A DNA stretch of 64,000 bases. It comes from Carposina sasakii. Taxonomy: Eukaryota; Arthropoda; Insecta; Lepidoptera; Carposinidae. The notes below the pieces were generated by a model. That model worked only from the letters and a program-made list of their open reading frames with translations, was not told the origin of the DNA and searched no databases. The stretch is from contig CP053163.1 of assembly GCA_014607495.2 (NCBI GenBank), positions 3,266,716 to 3,330,715 on the forward strand, read 5' to 3'. Positions 25,501 through 40,500 of the stretch are shown here, in pieces (within the stretch, counting starts at the first letter, position 1; the number at the start of each line of letters is the position of its first letter). A program made the position numbers and the translations under genes.

Positions 25501-28500
25501 ACAATAACATTTTTATATAATATGAGAATACTCGTACAATTAAGATTTTAGTTAACCTTAAAAATATCCCTTTTACTTGCTAGTGTTTAAGATCGAATTT
25601 CTACTATGTGTATTTGAGTTTGAGAAAGCATAAAATTTATTATATAATCCGTTTAAAAGTATGAATCGATGAGAATTCTTCTCCAGCCACAACCTCGAAA
25701 TTAATTAAGGCACTTTTAATAATCATACTATTATAGGACCCTATTTTATACGACAACCAAGTAAGTTTGAACTAGTTTATTTAAAAATTTTTTGGCTAGT
25801 TAAAATATCTAGCCACGGAACTCTAATACCCTCCCAGTTTGAGCGCATTGTCAATTAGGTCAACGAGAAAACTCTTGTGAAAACTCTCCATATTATGCGA
25901 TTGTATTCTATCATATAATATAGTTACAATTTCCAGTTCACCTAGATATTATTGGTGTGAAATAATGCTCTTGGAGTTATCATAAAATGCATACATCATA
26001 CAGGATGTTTTTTCGTTGCCACCCTTAACGAAGAGTACGTACTCTATACATCAAATAAAGTAAGTTTATGCCAAAAAAATGCTAGGAAATGATGTAAATT
26101 TAAAAAAAATATTTTTAATTATATGTTCGGCCAAAATTTAGAGTGTCCAGTGTTTATGCTAGTTTTTTCATAGACAAACCAGACACTTCCCAGGTATGTT
26201 CCATGGAGAAAAATGATCGTGATGATGAGGAGATTCCGTAGTTTTCGGGAATGTTGACGACCAAAAATCACCTGTATATACACATACATACATTAAAGAA
26301 CATAGAAAAACCTAAAAAGAGAGCATTCAGATACAGGCAAAATCAGTTGCCTCAACTGCCTGCCTATTTACATGTATAATAATAATATATTACCGGCTGT
26401 GTCCTTAAAGATAGGATAGCTAAAACTACAGAATCGCGAATGATAAAATAAATAATAATAAATATTTTTTTTATTTATCACATCTTTGGCTGCAGGCCCC
26501 TCCGTCAAGTAATCTGGGAACGTTACTTGACAATAACACTTTCCGCTTGGCCGTTTCATTGCCCCATGTATAGTGCCTTACCGATGCGCCTGTGGTGAAA
26601 CGGTAGAGCGCCTCGGCCACCATGGGCTATCCTGCAGCAGAAGCGCGGGCCGCATAGCGCGCCATAGCGCTATCAATGATGTCATCCGCCGAGCTTTAGG
26701 AACCGCGAACATCGCCGCCGTGCTAGCGCCAAATGGCCTAACGCGCGATGACGGAAAAAGGCCCGACGGCATGACACTCATTCCAGGGACGGCCCTTAGT
26801 ATGGGACGCTACATGCGTGGACACACTGGCACCGTCCCATCTCCCTGAAACGTCGCAAAAAGCAGGCGGCGCTGCTGAAGCTGCGGAATCCCTCAAACGG
26901 CGCAAATATTCCAGCCTCGACAGAGGCTATTTATTTGCGCCGTTCGGCGTAGAGACCATGGGCCCTTGGGGACCGGCGAGGCTCAAAAACATTAGTTATG
27001 TGTATGTAAATAAAAAAATAAATAAAAAAACATACAGGGACCTGGCCGGGCGGCTCGTAGAGTCCACACGTGACCAAAATGCTGGCTGCTACTTAGGCCA
27101 AAGAATAAGCATAGCCATTCAGCGCAGCAACGCAGCCAGCATTTTGGGCACGCTACCTGATAAGGTAGATCGGCTGACCATCCTGTAAAAATTTGGATGG
27201 TCAACCGACCTCCCACAGGTACGCCATAGATCTAAGTAGTTCTAAGTTAGTTATAACACATTTATCACAAATTATTTACATTTCATCCTTATATAAATGT
27301 TAGTGCTACATACAGCTGGTGTAAAATAACTTTATAATATACTAAGTATAGACATGGATGGGTTTCTACAATGGGATAGCTGCAGATAAAACAGATCCAT
27401 GTATAGCATCAGTGACTAGTTGCTTAAGAGAATGCCCGAGTTCCTTAGTCGACTTCTTACGACATGCACGGAAGTAGATGCAGCTTATAGGTAATTTCAA
27501 GTAAATGAGAGTAAAAAAAATAATATTCCTAATAGTGCTTACGAAGAGTCGTTTCGACGTAAATCTCTAGATTAATTTGAATGGTTCCCTTAATTGCTGC
27601 GACCTTTCCAAATTCGTGATATTTTCCAATGCCATTTCGGTAGAATTACTTTTTACCTATTCACAAATTATTTTTGAAGTAATTACTTGATTGTATTTTT
27701 AATCCTACTAATATCCTACTAATTACATATTATTTAAATTTTTCCCAAGATGTTAATTCCCCTGTTTATTTACAGCTGGTGAATGGCACCACGGCGCAGG
27801 GTTCTGGGTGTTCGTGTGCGGCGCCGCAGTGCTTGTGGTGGCTCTGCTGGCAGCCATCGCGTGCTGGGTCGCCAAGAGGAGGAATAGCCTTGCTCATAAA
27901 CTTGGTATGCTCTTCTTATTTTATGCTGTTCTAGTACTTGCCTTGCTAGACCATCCTGTATATACCTGTATAGCTTACTGAGGTGTTGATAAATTTTATT
28001 AGTAAGTAGTTTAATGCACCTTATAAGGTTTTGGTAGGCATCTAAGTTCCTATTAAACTTTTAGCAATAAACTTGTAGCAAAAATATAATGTAGATAATT
28101 TGTGGTGGTGAGACCCACACTCAGACTCTGGTTATTGTGGGTACTAACACTAAGCAAGCAACGGTATATAAATACATAGACTAATTCTGCAAATATCATA
28201 TCGTAAACAACCTTTACCCATGCATTATAGTAGAAATATTTATATTCTTATCAATGTTTTGATCCACCAGCATTGGAACCCAGGACCTATGACGCGGTCA
28301 CCACCAACTACGTCAATCTGTCGTCGTCAATCGTAGCAATACGAGAGCAATACCGACGTTTCTAACACCTGATAACTACAATGAAAATATACTCGTGAAT
28401 ACGATTTATAAGTAAGAAAAAATACGTTAGTAATCGCTCGAGTAATCGATATAAAACTCCGATCGCCGTGACAGTGATTGACGATGAGTGATGATGGAAG

Positions 28501-31500
28501 AGTGAAATAGAGATGCAGGCTGATACTGTTTATTGAACTATCTGGATTTGAACATGTAGTGTCATGACTTACAGTTCGTAGTAAGGGAGGTATCCAGCTA
28601 GGGTAGTACCTTGGAATATACCACGACTCCAAGTTGCTATTCGACTCTCACATTGACTCAATAGTGACCAAGGCATCATGGGATTTATGCGTAACTCCAT
28701 GTCTAAAAGTACTGTATTGTACTTTTGTGCGATAACTTCATCGCAGGTCTGGAATCCAAGATATGAGACCTATCACTCGTCACATCAAGTACCTTTGCTG
28801 GCGTACCGGCATCCGATACCGCTCGGAAGATTACATATGTGCAGGTTTGCTCCCTCTTACCTTGCGAACGGACTCGGGATTGTTTCTGGTAACACTTTCT
28901 TGTTTTGACTTTAAAGTCCCTTCCGATCCAGCCATCTGCTTCAACTAACTACAGGCAGAACTCCTATATATGGCGTGCGAGTCAATCTAGTAAGACATTG
29001 GACATAGATCTGTTTGATACAAGTGCTGTAGACGGACCATAGCTGGATCCTAAATAATTTCCTACCTGGCTGAATAAGTACATAAGGCTAAATTAGTAAG
29101 TCAAGTCAATCCTTGCGGAGACCTTACCACTATCTGCCTTACTCTGACAAATTCTGCATATCATATCGGCATTCTTATCCCACCAGCATTGGAACTCCGG
29201 TCACTACGTCAATCTGTCGTCGTCAATCGTAGCCGAGAGCAATACCGACGGATGAAAATGTGAATACCGTTAGTAATCGCTCGAGTAATCGATATAAAAC
29301 TCCGATCGCCGTGACAGTGATTGACGATGAGTGATGCCCGATCATGTACTTAATTCATAAGCTAAGTACGTAGTTACTTAAAATAGATCATGGTTTAACT
29401 CACTAATCGACTATTTCTAGTAATGGCATTCATCTGTGGAACAACGTTGAGGATGTAAAAGTCGCGTAGAAAACTTTATAATCATCAGGCTGAGCATAGG
29501 CTTCTTCCCTACGCCATCCACTCCGGTCCTGTGCCTCCCGCATCCACTGCCTACCGGCGATAATGTAACTGTCCATCTAGGTTAGGGTTGCCATCTCAAA
29601 TTTTGAAAACCAGGATTTGAGGAAGAAATACCAGCCAGGACATTTCGATTAAAACCCAGGACTGTACATGTGCGAGCCCAGTGACAATACGATTGGAGGG
29701 AGTTAGTGGCGTGCGAATTTCAAAACATAGGTCTTTAACACATTCAGTGCCGGTGACTACGTATTTGCTTCTTTTAGGCTTTCTAGAGGTGCCACTAATG
29801 CTTATTTGCTCGATGTCGGCACCCTTAAAAACCTTTTTTTAAGGGGGCTGACATCGGGGTCAACAGTGAATGTGCCAGGACTTTAAAAACCAGGACGATG
29901 CTTAAAAACAATCCAGTATCCGGTCCTGGTTTTTAAAGTCCAGGCCAGGACACCTCAAAAAGCAGGACTTGTCCTGTGAAAACAGGACGGTTGGCAACCC
30001 TAATCTAGGTAGTGGTCTATCAACTTAAGATTTTTTGTTCTATTATCTACTTAGGTAGCTACATGGGTGTACAAAATTGTATCCAACTTTTCATTACTAG
30101 AATGAAAACTGCACTTTTATCAACCATCGCCATCATAGACCAATATTAGCCATTTTTTCGTTTTTGGTGGACAGCCGATCAATGTACTTTGCTGCCTGCC
30201 AGGCCATATGTCCTGGATTCGAATCTCAGTTCGAGTTTTGGCTCTATGTATTTCTATACCGTTGCTTCGTGCAGTATACAAGACCTTAGAGATCTTAGTG
30301 CGGGACTGGGTTAACGTGTTATAAACTGTGTGGATATTTATTTCTAACCCCATCTATATGGAACAGGAAGCAAACGTGGTCCGGACAAGGCGCTAGTGTT
30401 CCAACCGCCCCGACGCGCCACTGCTGTGCGTTCCCCTGGATCCGCCACCCACTACCTTCGCAAATCGCCGTCTCCCACCGCCCCGCAGCCACCGTCAGCC
30501 ACCTCGCCACCGCAGCCGCAGCCGATGCTCACACCTACTGTTAACCCGGTAAGTTGAGGAGATTGTCTATGGTAAGCTTAAGTATTAATCAAGGTCCCTG
30601 CAAGTGTTAGTATGTAATGGTTAATAGCATATTGAATACGTGTGCCAATCAAACGGCGTCTGAGCCTCGTTAAGATCCTCTACATACCTTGCATCAACCC
30701 GTAAAGTTTAGTTATAATTGGCTTTAGTACTACTCGTAACACCAGTAAAACCTGAAATTTATCTCTAGGTATCATTTACAATACCTATAAGTAACAAAAC
30801 TTGGGATTCATTTATTTCTATGTCTGAAAACTGGCAGTAGGCTCTTTCCTTGCCATACAAGTGTCAAAATAGACTGAAAGGTGTGTTATTACCCCACTCC
30901 TTCCCGAGCCCAATCTCTTTGGGATAGTCGGCGACTTTATGTAACTCATGAATAGGCCGATACGTTGACACAAATAGTAAAAAGCTCTATCCACTTTCTA
31001 CCGGTTTTCCAAACACCCACGATGAGTATGCCGCCGGTTAGATCTGGATACCTTTACAACAGGAAAAACGACGGCACATAAAATGGCGACATAATCATTT
31101 TACCAACGCCCACAACTTTGCCCCTATTGGACTAAAATGGACGTCGTCATGTGGTTGTAAAAATAAAATAGGGTATTAGAACAGCAATTGTGGGTGGTGG
31201 AATTCTCGGATTACCTAAAGAAATTTCAGTAATGTTGTCTGAAGTTACTTTACTAGGTAGGTATTGATTGTGCGTGCTAGTGAAATGCGGATTAATACAT
31301 TGTTTTGTATTAGCGTCACGTGAACTGTTGGTATGGGTTTATAAGCCAAGTACCAAATAACAGAGTTTCATCAAAATCCGTTTAGTCGTTTGTGTGAAAG
31401 AGTAACTTCTAAATATCCATTCTCATATTTTTTATCTTTTCACTACGTAAACTTTATCCCCATCGGAATTTTATCCAAAGTAGGTAGTTTAAATTTTATA

Positions 31501-34500
31501 GGTAGTATTTATGTGCCATATTTCAACGCCCTGTACCTAGACAATTTAGGTAATAGGGTATACTAAGGATTTTTAAAAAAAATAAATATTTCAAAAAAGA
31601 CTTTTTCCTCAGCCGTCAGCAGCAACCACACCGACGTCGCCGACGGGCCCCGAGCCGACGCCGCTCAGCAAGGAGCTAGCTGATGCCACCCTCACCGAGA
31701 AGATCAAGCCCTTGGAGCCCGAGAACAACAATGACAAGCTGGGAGACCTGCATTTTAAGTTGCGGTGAGTACTTTTCACTAGATACGGAGTATGGAGAAA
31801 TTTCTAAGCTGCAATGTTAATACAATCTTATCTATTATTGGTTCATCTCGATAGGTTTTTATAGTGGGCTATTTTTATAGCATTTCACTTAACATACCCC
31901 TTTTGTTACACCTTGTACAAGTGCGACGTGACTATGACATGACACGCGACCGTCAATATGGATTAATTAATGCCTGTAACCTGTCAATAAGTTGTAATTA
32001 TTAATCGACTAGTGTTTCTAGAATTTAGGTTCATAATAAATTTGTAAAAAGATACGCCTTTCAAAAAATGATTTCCTGTGAACAAGCAACGAGATATTTA
32101 AATAAAAATAGAAAACAGAAAAATGCTTTTCTGCGAAGATCCTGAAACGTGGAAACTGAAGGCTGTAAACGTATAACAATAAGCTTGTTGACCTATTTTC
32201 ATATCTTAAATAAATTCCGTGACTTTTATTCTTGGAGAACATGCTAGCTAAGATGCTAGCGTACTCCTATTGAAGGAAGAAAATACTGTTAAATGCGGAA
32301 ATAGATCATAATGGATCATGCATCAAATTTATTTGCGAAATATTCCGCTGGATGAATCTTGTATAGTATATACCATATAGGAGAGAAGAATAGAATGAAA
32401 TAGTTATGGCTCTTCTGTGATATTCAATATGGTATTATGGTGCATATACGTTAAGGTTCCAGTACTGTTTTACCTACTAGGACTTGGTACCATGAGGTGG
32501 CCATCGACTCAACCCGACCTAGTAGGTATGCACAAACTCAACGTGCTAATACTAGATACCCTAGGTATATGAATAATATATTATTTTAGAGATAATAATT
32601 AAGTAACGTCTGGGATTTTGCTCTATTAATAAATAGATTTTCTATTAAACTTAAACATAAAACATAGATGATGCATGATGATGATATTATTATAGCAGTT
32701 GAAACTTACTTGGTGCTCTGCCTACCCCGTAAGGGATAAAGGCATATGTATGTATATATGAAACTTATTGAAATCCATTTTTTAAATACTGATCTGTGTA
32801 TGTTCTGTTCTATAAATCAACTAGTGGCCGTGGGAATTTCGTGAAATATGTCCTCAGTGCTTCCTTATTCGCACTACCGAATATACCTGTCATATTTCAT
32901 CATTATGTGTCAAGTGGTTTGCGTAAAATTGGGAATTCCCGTTTGTCCCATTCCCGTGGAAATTTCGGGAAATCCGTTCTTAGTGCTTCCTCGCACTCCC
33001 AACCGCTATAAATATAAAGCAGAAATCGGGCATGTATATTCGTTACATGCCCGATTTCTGCTTTATATTTAAAGCGGTTTTCGAGAAATACGTTCTCAGT
33101 GCCTCCTCACACTCCCTACCAAATTTCATAATTATATTGTGTCAAATGGTTTTCATTAAAATTGGGAATTCCCGTTTGTCCAGTTCCCGTGGGAATTTTG
33201 GGAATTCCGTCCGTACTCTCTTACACTAACGAACACAAACACCAAAAGGGAGTGGGTGTAATTTACTTGTGAATTTTAAAATTTATTTGTATGTGTCCGT
33301 TTCTTCGTGGGGTTATGTAGGTATGTTGTTTTCGCAATTCTTTTTGATTTTGAGTAATTTTACACTCATTTTTGAGGTTTTTCCCGACGTTTCCATTCAT
33401 CATCGTTATTATCCATCATAAATTCAGAAATCATCAGTACTAAAAACAATGGCTATATGGATGCTGTATTCCTCATGCTCTTTCTTCGGGATAAACCAAA
33501 CAAAAAAAACAAATTTAATCTGTCATGTTTGTCCTGTCATTGATCAGGTACGTAGTGTGACAATTTGGCTCACAGCTGTAACGTAATTATTCCGAAAATA
33601 ACAGATTGCCCGTAGCCCACACGTGAGCCTCGAAACGCCCAATCACTAAATTTCGACTCTTGAACGCCATACGTTTGGACAGTCGTCTATTTTTGAAGCA
33701 TGTAGGTGTCGTTGAAATGTTTGTCACAACCTATTTACTGATCATCTATATTTACTGTATCTATATATAGGCGGGTAAGATGAGCGGAAAGTGCGAGATT
33801 TTTGACTCGTTTTTGCTTCACTACCCGGAATACATCTGTCATTGATGACTCCTTCTGGGGACTTGTTATTCTATGGTGTATGTCAAACTTATACCTCCAT
33901 GCGTCAAATGGTAAAAAAAAAAAGTATTTAATTCATATTTATTCCAGCCCAGTGGAAATTATACGAAATCCTATAGCCTATGTTTATCCGGGTCCAATAA
34001 GGATTCTAACGGTGAAAGAATTTTTGAAATCGGTCCAGTAGTTTCGGAGCCTTCGCTGCAAAAAAAAACAAACAAATAAACAAACACAAACAATCAAAGT
34101 TTACCTCTTTATAATATTAGTATAGATATAGATGAAGTACTTAATTGTTCTAATGACAACTATAGTATAACTTTTCGGCTGTCGAAAACAATGGCGAATC
34201 AATACATACGATGAAATGAAATGACAATCGTATCCATTGTCTCCGTAGTTTCGATGTAGTTTAAAAGCTTGACAATAGCTCTTTACAATAGATTGATACT
34301 GAATATGGCAGAATTTCAATTGTTCATGAAAGTTTTGTAAAGCCTCTATTTACCCTACTATTTTTTTGTTACTAAATGTTTTCTATACACAATTTTCATC
34401 ACTCATGTCATGTACCTTATATTGTTTACGCTGCCTAAGCTGAGATTTGAAGCAAAACTTAGCGCGATCTTACAGACAATAACTATCTCTATACACTCAC

Positions 34501-37500
34501 ATAGTGAAATAAGTGCAAAGTTCAACCAAAGCCATTAGGAGTTCATTCGGGAATAATTGAGCTTAGGCCGCCCGGACTGCAACATATAAGAATTTAATCA
34601 GGATGATATTTAGTACAAAGTAAACTCCCAAAAAATTCCACTAATTACTATCTTGTTTTAAATATTTCATTCGAGTTTTACACTAAATTGAAACCATGGC
34701 CGGGCATAATTCTATGGAACCCATAGAAATTATACCCAATTTAATGGAGCTGTTAATGGTGAGTGCGTGACGTTCATAGCACGTCATTGGATTGAATAAA
34801 TATTGATATACCTAGTCACCTACCCATTAATAGGTGCACGATTTTGACCTAGTGCTTTCGATTTATCCTTTTTATACCATTCGCTGTATATTGTATATTT
34901 TCCGGATTGGAATTCCGGAATATCTAACTTTAAAAGCTGAAACACAATTGCTGGACCGCCATTTTAATAATGTTTCTCGGCAGGCCCACTGGGCCACTTC
35001 ACGTGTCTAAAGTTTCGTCAATAAATGGGTATTTGCATACCGAAAATACTAACGATAAGTCCTCTAAGTCTGTTGCTTAGGCATTTTCAACAATATGAGA
35101 CAATAACCGAAGTCGAAATGCGTCCCAAATACGTCCTTCAAAACCACAAATATTATTCCCCGTTATTATCACTCATTATGACTATTTTTCCGGGATTGGC
35201 CCACCACTCATTTCCACCTCTGCAACTCCTGTGAGCCAGGATCAAGAGAGGCGTCATTTACTCGTATGTAGGTATCTACCTTTCTCTACTGTCTCTCTAT
35301 CTAATAGTTCAAACATTTCCTGTATTTTGTAACAAAATAGGACCACGATCGATAGCAAACCTTCGTGACGTAGTTGCTTTGATACACAACGTAGCGGCTG
35401 AAAAGTCCACGGTAAAATCGATATTGCGGCATCCTGGTCCAATTTCACCGTTTTATAGGTAGATGCCAACAGACACACATCACTTTGTATTTTAATCTTC
35501 TATATGTTTTATCAAAAATAGTAAGTACAAAACCTTTTGTTATGCGTTAGAAATAATAGAAATTATATATATATTGGATTGTGTCAGGTATTGCTATTCG
35601 AAAGTTAAAATCTGGAGGTCTACTCTGAAGTGACGATAAACGAAGTATCGGCCGAATATATAGGTAGTGTTTCCTACTACGAACTTCCTTCGATCGGATC
35701 AGTCGCGCCGTTTTTTCATTCGGTCCGATCGAACTCTATTTGACAGTATAAGGCTAGATAATAGAAAGCTTATAATATTAGTCAATGTGAATTATTCTCT
35801 ATGGTTCCGAATGAGTTGTGAACTCGGATGAATAAATCCGAAGCAATTTCGTAGTAGGGTCAAAGGCTGTCAAAGGCTTCGATTCGGTCGGGCTTCGGTC
35901 GGACCGAAAGATTCGAAAGCGGCATTTCAGAGTAGACCCCCAGTGTCTCGGCGCTTCCTCACCCTTTACTTATCTGACCATCAAATCTGATGACTCAAGA
36001 TTGCGCGACGAGCATCTAATTACCTGTGCAGATTCTTCCAAAAACTACTTACGATGTTAATATGTTAAATTGGGTGGGCGAATACAGTTTGCAGGTATTT
36101 TATCGTGACATAATGCAATTATGAATGTATGGAACACATCTCTGGTACTAAAAATAATTGCGTTTAAGGAATAGTGCATAAAATAAGTAGGTATCTATAG
36201 GAATATAAACTTTGCAATATCCCCTTTTGTGGACGGAACAATGAGCCTGAACAGAGTACAAGATAACTCAATACAATATAGGAGGTACAATGTTGAAATA
36301 CCGGAGCGTATCTCCCCAAATACACTACCTTCATAAATATTTGGAATATCTAGCCTATCTTTTGTGCTTTCGCAGACATTTGTATATGAAATAAAGCCGA
36401 ATAAAAGACTTCACGGTATATAACTTAGATAGGTTTTCTGATTAACACATGTAGGTAACCTCTATCTACTCCTAAGAATAAAAAAATATAAGTGTTAAAA
36501 TTAATAGGCGTAAATACTTCGTCAAAATTAAACACGCGTTAAACTTTTTTTAAATGACATGAAAGCAAAACACATGAAATATCTGTCGTCAAGTTATATT
36601 AGTTTAGAATTGTTCAACAATGTTTAGTTAGAGGTTTTTTTAATAACGTAGTTAGATTTATAATATCAAAAACAAACTTAAAACATTAGCTATATATCAC
36701 AAAACTAGGTAGGTAATTCAATTCTTGAGAATTGCATGCCACTATAGGTTAGTTCATAACTATAACGATAAATTTAATAAGTAGGTATCTATTATCCTGG
36801 ACAAATTTATTATGACCTATATAAAACTATGTTTACCAATTTTTAATGAGCAGACTGCATCACACACCAACCTGAATGGTTTAAATGGTGTTCCTGTTTC
36901 TTACAGCTATGTAATGATTGATTGTGAAATAATAAATAAAAAAAAGATTTAAAAAAAATATTCACGTTTACGCCAAGAAAAGTAAGACAGCACATGTGCT
37001 TATTTGCAGAAAAAATGTAATCTAACATTTAGCTTTTGTGAAAGTGGGACAAACCTAATTCTATGTCCTTCAGGTTCACACGTATCGAATTTTACGTCAC
37101 ATGGCCGTAAACAGTCTAAAGATATAAATAGACGTCTACCTGCATTAGAGTTACTTATTCAGTGGATTTAGAGTACAAATTGGGTTAGAATTTTGCGTCT
37201 GACGTACGTGTCTAACGTATAAGCAGTAAAAAGTGATGTTTGTCTTTAGATTTTACGAGTTCTTCTTAAGGTTTATGCGGGATGAAGCAGACATGATGGT
37301 TTACTGCTAAACACATTTATGGGGTCTACGTTAGTTAAATACATCATAGTCATATGGCTGTGTTCTGAAAACCGGATTGACAGAACTGCAAGATCCGGGG
37401 ACAGGATGTATATGATATAAGTGACAAATATTAGCTTGTCGTCAGAGAGAACACCCCTGAATTCCTAAATCAACTTTTACATGCACGGAAGGAGATGCAA

Positions 37501-40500
37501 CTGATGTATTCTAGTGAGGCCCCGCATCAGCACAGGATTTATACTCGTACAACGCATAAACTAGAAATGCATTAAATGATTACGTCTAGTATTTGTTTTG
37601 TCACCTGGATGTTATTTTAGTAGATATTCATCTATCTTTTTAATTGTATGACATTCCTGAATAACGCACTCGTGAATTTTAGACTGCTTACTCGTATGAA
37701 TCTCAAACTTTTTGAACAGATTTTTAATAATAAATATTTTTTTATATTTATGTTGTTGGCAAGCCTTTTTATATAAATAAATGGATTCTCCATAGAGGAC
37801 TATACTTAGAAAGGGTTTATTAACTTGTCCATATCAAATGGATATTGGCATCTAGAGCCGTAATTTATTTACTAAAAGGGGTTGAATGGACACTCTTCAT
37901 CCCCAATGAATTCGTGGGTGTTGTTTATGTAGGTTCCATTCACACTACTCGTAATGTAGATATTTAGATAGTATTGGGACAGGGTAAGGGACATTTGTAT
38001 TCTCTATTACATAGGGTGTAACTTAAGGGGTATGTTTGGCGATATTTAAAAAATCCTAAAGGGGCTCAGGAATGTTCATGCAAATTTGAAAAATAAACAT
38101 ACGATTTCAAATTTCAATTTCTGTGGATAAGCTCTTTATAGAGGCCTATTTTTATAGCATACCCCTTATTGTTACTAGTTAGACAGGTAGATAATAGGGT
38201 TTGGACACACCAGTGTTGTCTAGGAATACTGCTTTGATGACAAGCGAATGTACGAGTGGACAAATGCAATGTTTGTTATATGAATGCTATTGTAACGAAA
38301 ACTTCAAGCGAAGAGTCAGTACACGGAATTTTCCAGGGGAACTCAGTAATGCACCGCATTGTAAATTGAACTACGAATATGCTGTTATGCGTAGCGTGCT
38401 ACGAAATACGATGCTACTTGTAGGTAGCAATTACAAACATTACGTTTTCAAAATCTTTTATACAGTATAAACACCATCTAGATTTCCAAATACATAACGC
38501 TGTGTTCCCGAAATGGGGTCGCCAGAACTGCAAGATCATAAAGGAGATCTTATGTTTAACATAGCGGGACAGCTGATGTAAATGATCAGTGACAAGTCGC
38601 TAACTTATCGCCTGAGAGAAGGCCTCAGTTCTTTAGTCTTTCGACATGCACGGACAAGGATGCAGCTGATGTACTGTAGTGAAGGCCTGCATTAGCACCG
38701 ATTTCCAAATAACCATTAGAAATTTTATATGTTTGTTATTATGTAACCATCACTAAAGCTTATGTATGAAAAGTAAATATGATATAAATGTGAAGGTAAA
38801 GCTTACCCTTACATAAATTTGAGTTAGGTAGACAAGTCTAACTTGCTCCGTAAAGTAAACAACAAGTATTTCGTTAGCAAAGTTTGAAACTGAGATGTTA
38901 TTTTTAGCCTAAGATAAATTGTACATCATTTTGAAGAGTTTGCGTAGGTTTAGGTAAACTATATTAAATAGGAGCTACGAGTATGTATGGAAATTCAAAT
39001 TTATACTTATTGCTATTTGCGCTACACTAAGCCTGTATTTAAAGTCGAGCCGAAAGTTTTAAACGTTTTCTTCGGCTATAATTGGCTCTATAAGTCTATT
39101 TAACATTCTTATTTGGAGCCATTTTGATTCATTTACGAGTAGACCTGAGGCCACATATACCTTCAGGGTAACAGAAGGAATATATAAAGAAATGCTGCAG
39201 ATAATTTAACATTTTGGAGTTTCACTTAACATTTCTCTTGTGTTACAAGTATGTAGTATACTAGCATATTTTTAATTTTTTCTATACAGGGTGTAACAGA
39301 AAGGGTATGTTAAGCGAAAAGCTATGTAAATAGCCCACTATAGAGATCCTATTTCCAAAATTTGAGACTCGAAATCACATTTTTATATTTTAAGATTGTA
39401 TGGACATTTCTGAGTTGTTTCGGAATTCTTCATACTACGAGTATAGAAAAATAAAAATGTGAATTTGAGTCTGAAATTTTGGAAATAGGTTCTCTATAGT
39501 GGGCTATTAACATAGCTTTTCGCTTAACATACCCCTTTTGTTATACCCTGTATACTCAACTACATGACTATTTTATAACGGAGAGCTTATTTCTGAAATA
39601 ATTTCTATTTTTTCTTTGATAACATGATAGTACTCAATACTACTTATATGTAAGACAAGCGCAATTTTCTGATCTTCTAGCTATGAGCCCGAGAAGAACG
39701 CGCTGGTGGTATCCGTGGTCTCCTGCCAGGGTCTGCCAGGCCGTGAGCCGGCCGGACCAGACCCTTACGTCAAGCTGCAACTGCTGCCCGACAAACAACA
39801 CAAGGTTAAGACTAGGTAAGACACTGTATTATTACCCTTAAATCAGGATGTGTTTTTTTTTATTGTAGAAAGCAGAAACTTTTATAATGAAATCAATGTT
39901 TCATAAGAAAACGTTTCGCGAGCTCATAGGTAAGCCCTCAAATCTTTGAGCCTCGGCGATACTTAACTAACTAGAAATCAAGTCCATTTGGTTTGTAAAA
40001 CTTAATTAGGAACTCTCTAGATTCTACTAGAAATCAGATTGTAAGGTATTGAAGTAAATTAATGTTCTACTTACAGAGTGGTCCGTAAGACCCGCTGCCC
40101 GGTCTACGACGAAGACTTCACTTTCTACGGTCTGACGCCGCAGCAGCTCGCCGGCATCACACTGCACTTTGTCGTGCTCAGTTTTGACAGGTATCATATC
40201 CTGCATGCCCCTCTCTTGGGTTCTAATTAATTTTCTAGCAGAAACGCAGCAGAAATGACAATTTAGAAACGCTGTGTGAAGCAATAATAGAAAGAAGTTC
40301 TCGCTTGCATTACGAAGTTATTCCAAGCTTGAGGAACGATATGGAGACGACCATAGACGACTTTTAATTACTATTGGTAATATACAAAGCAAGTAGCAGT
40401 TATTTCACTTAGTATTTTTGTGTTTCCAGATATTCCCGCGATGAGATAATAGGAGAGGTGGTGGCACCACTGGCTCCGTTAGCATTGCAGAGCGGCGAGG

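Noticed and set aside
26573..26600. GTGGTGAAACGGTAGAGCG, which looks like part of a tRNA
   Set aside because: It is inside the retrotransposon frame [11 protein letters not shown], which explains it.
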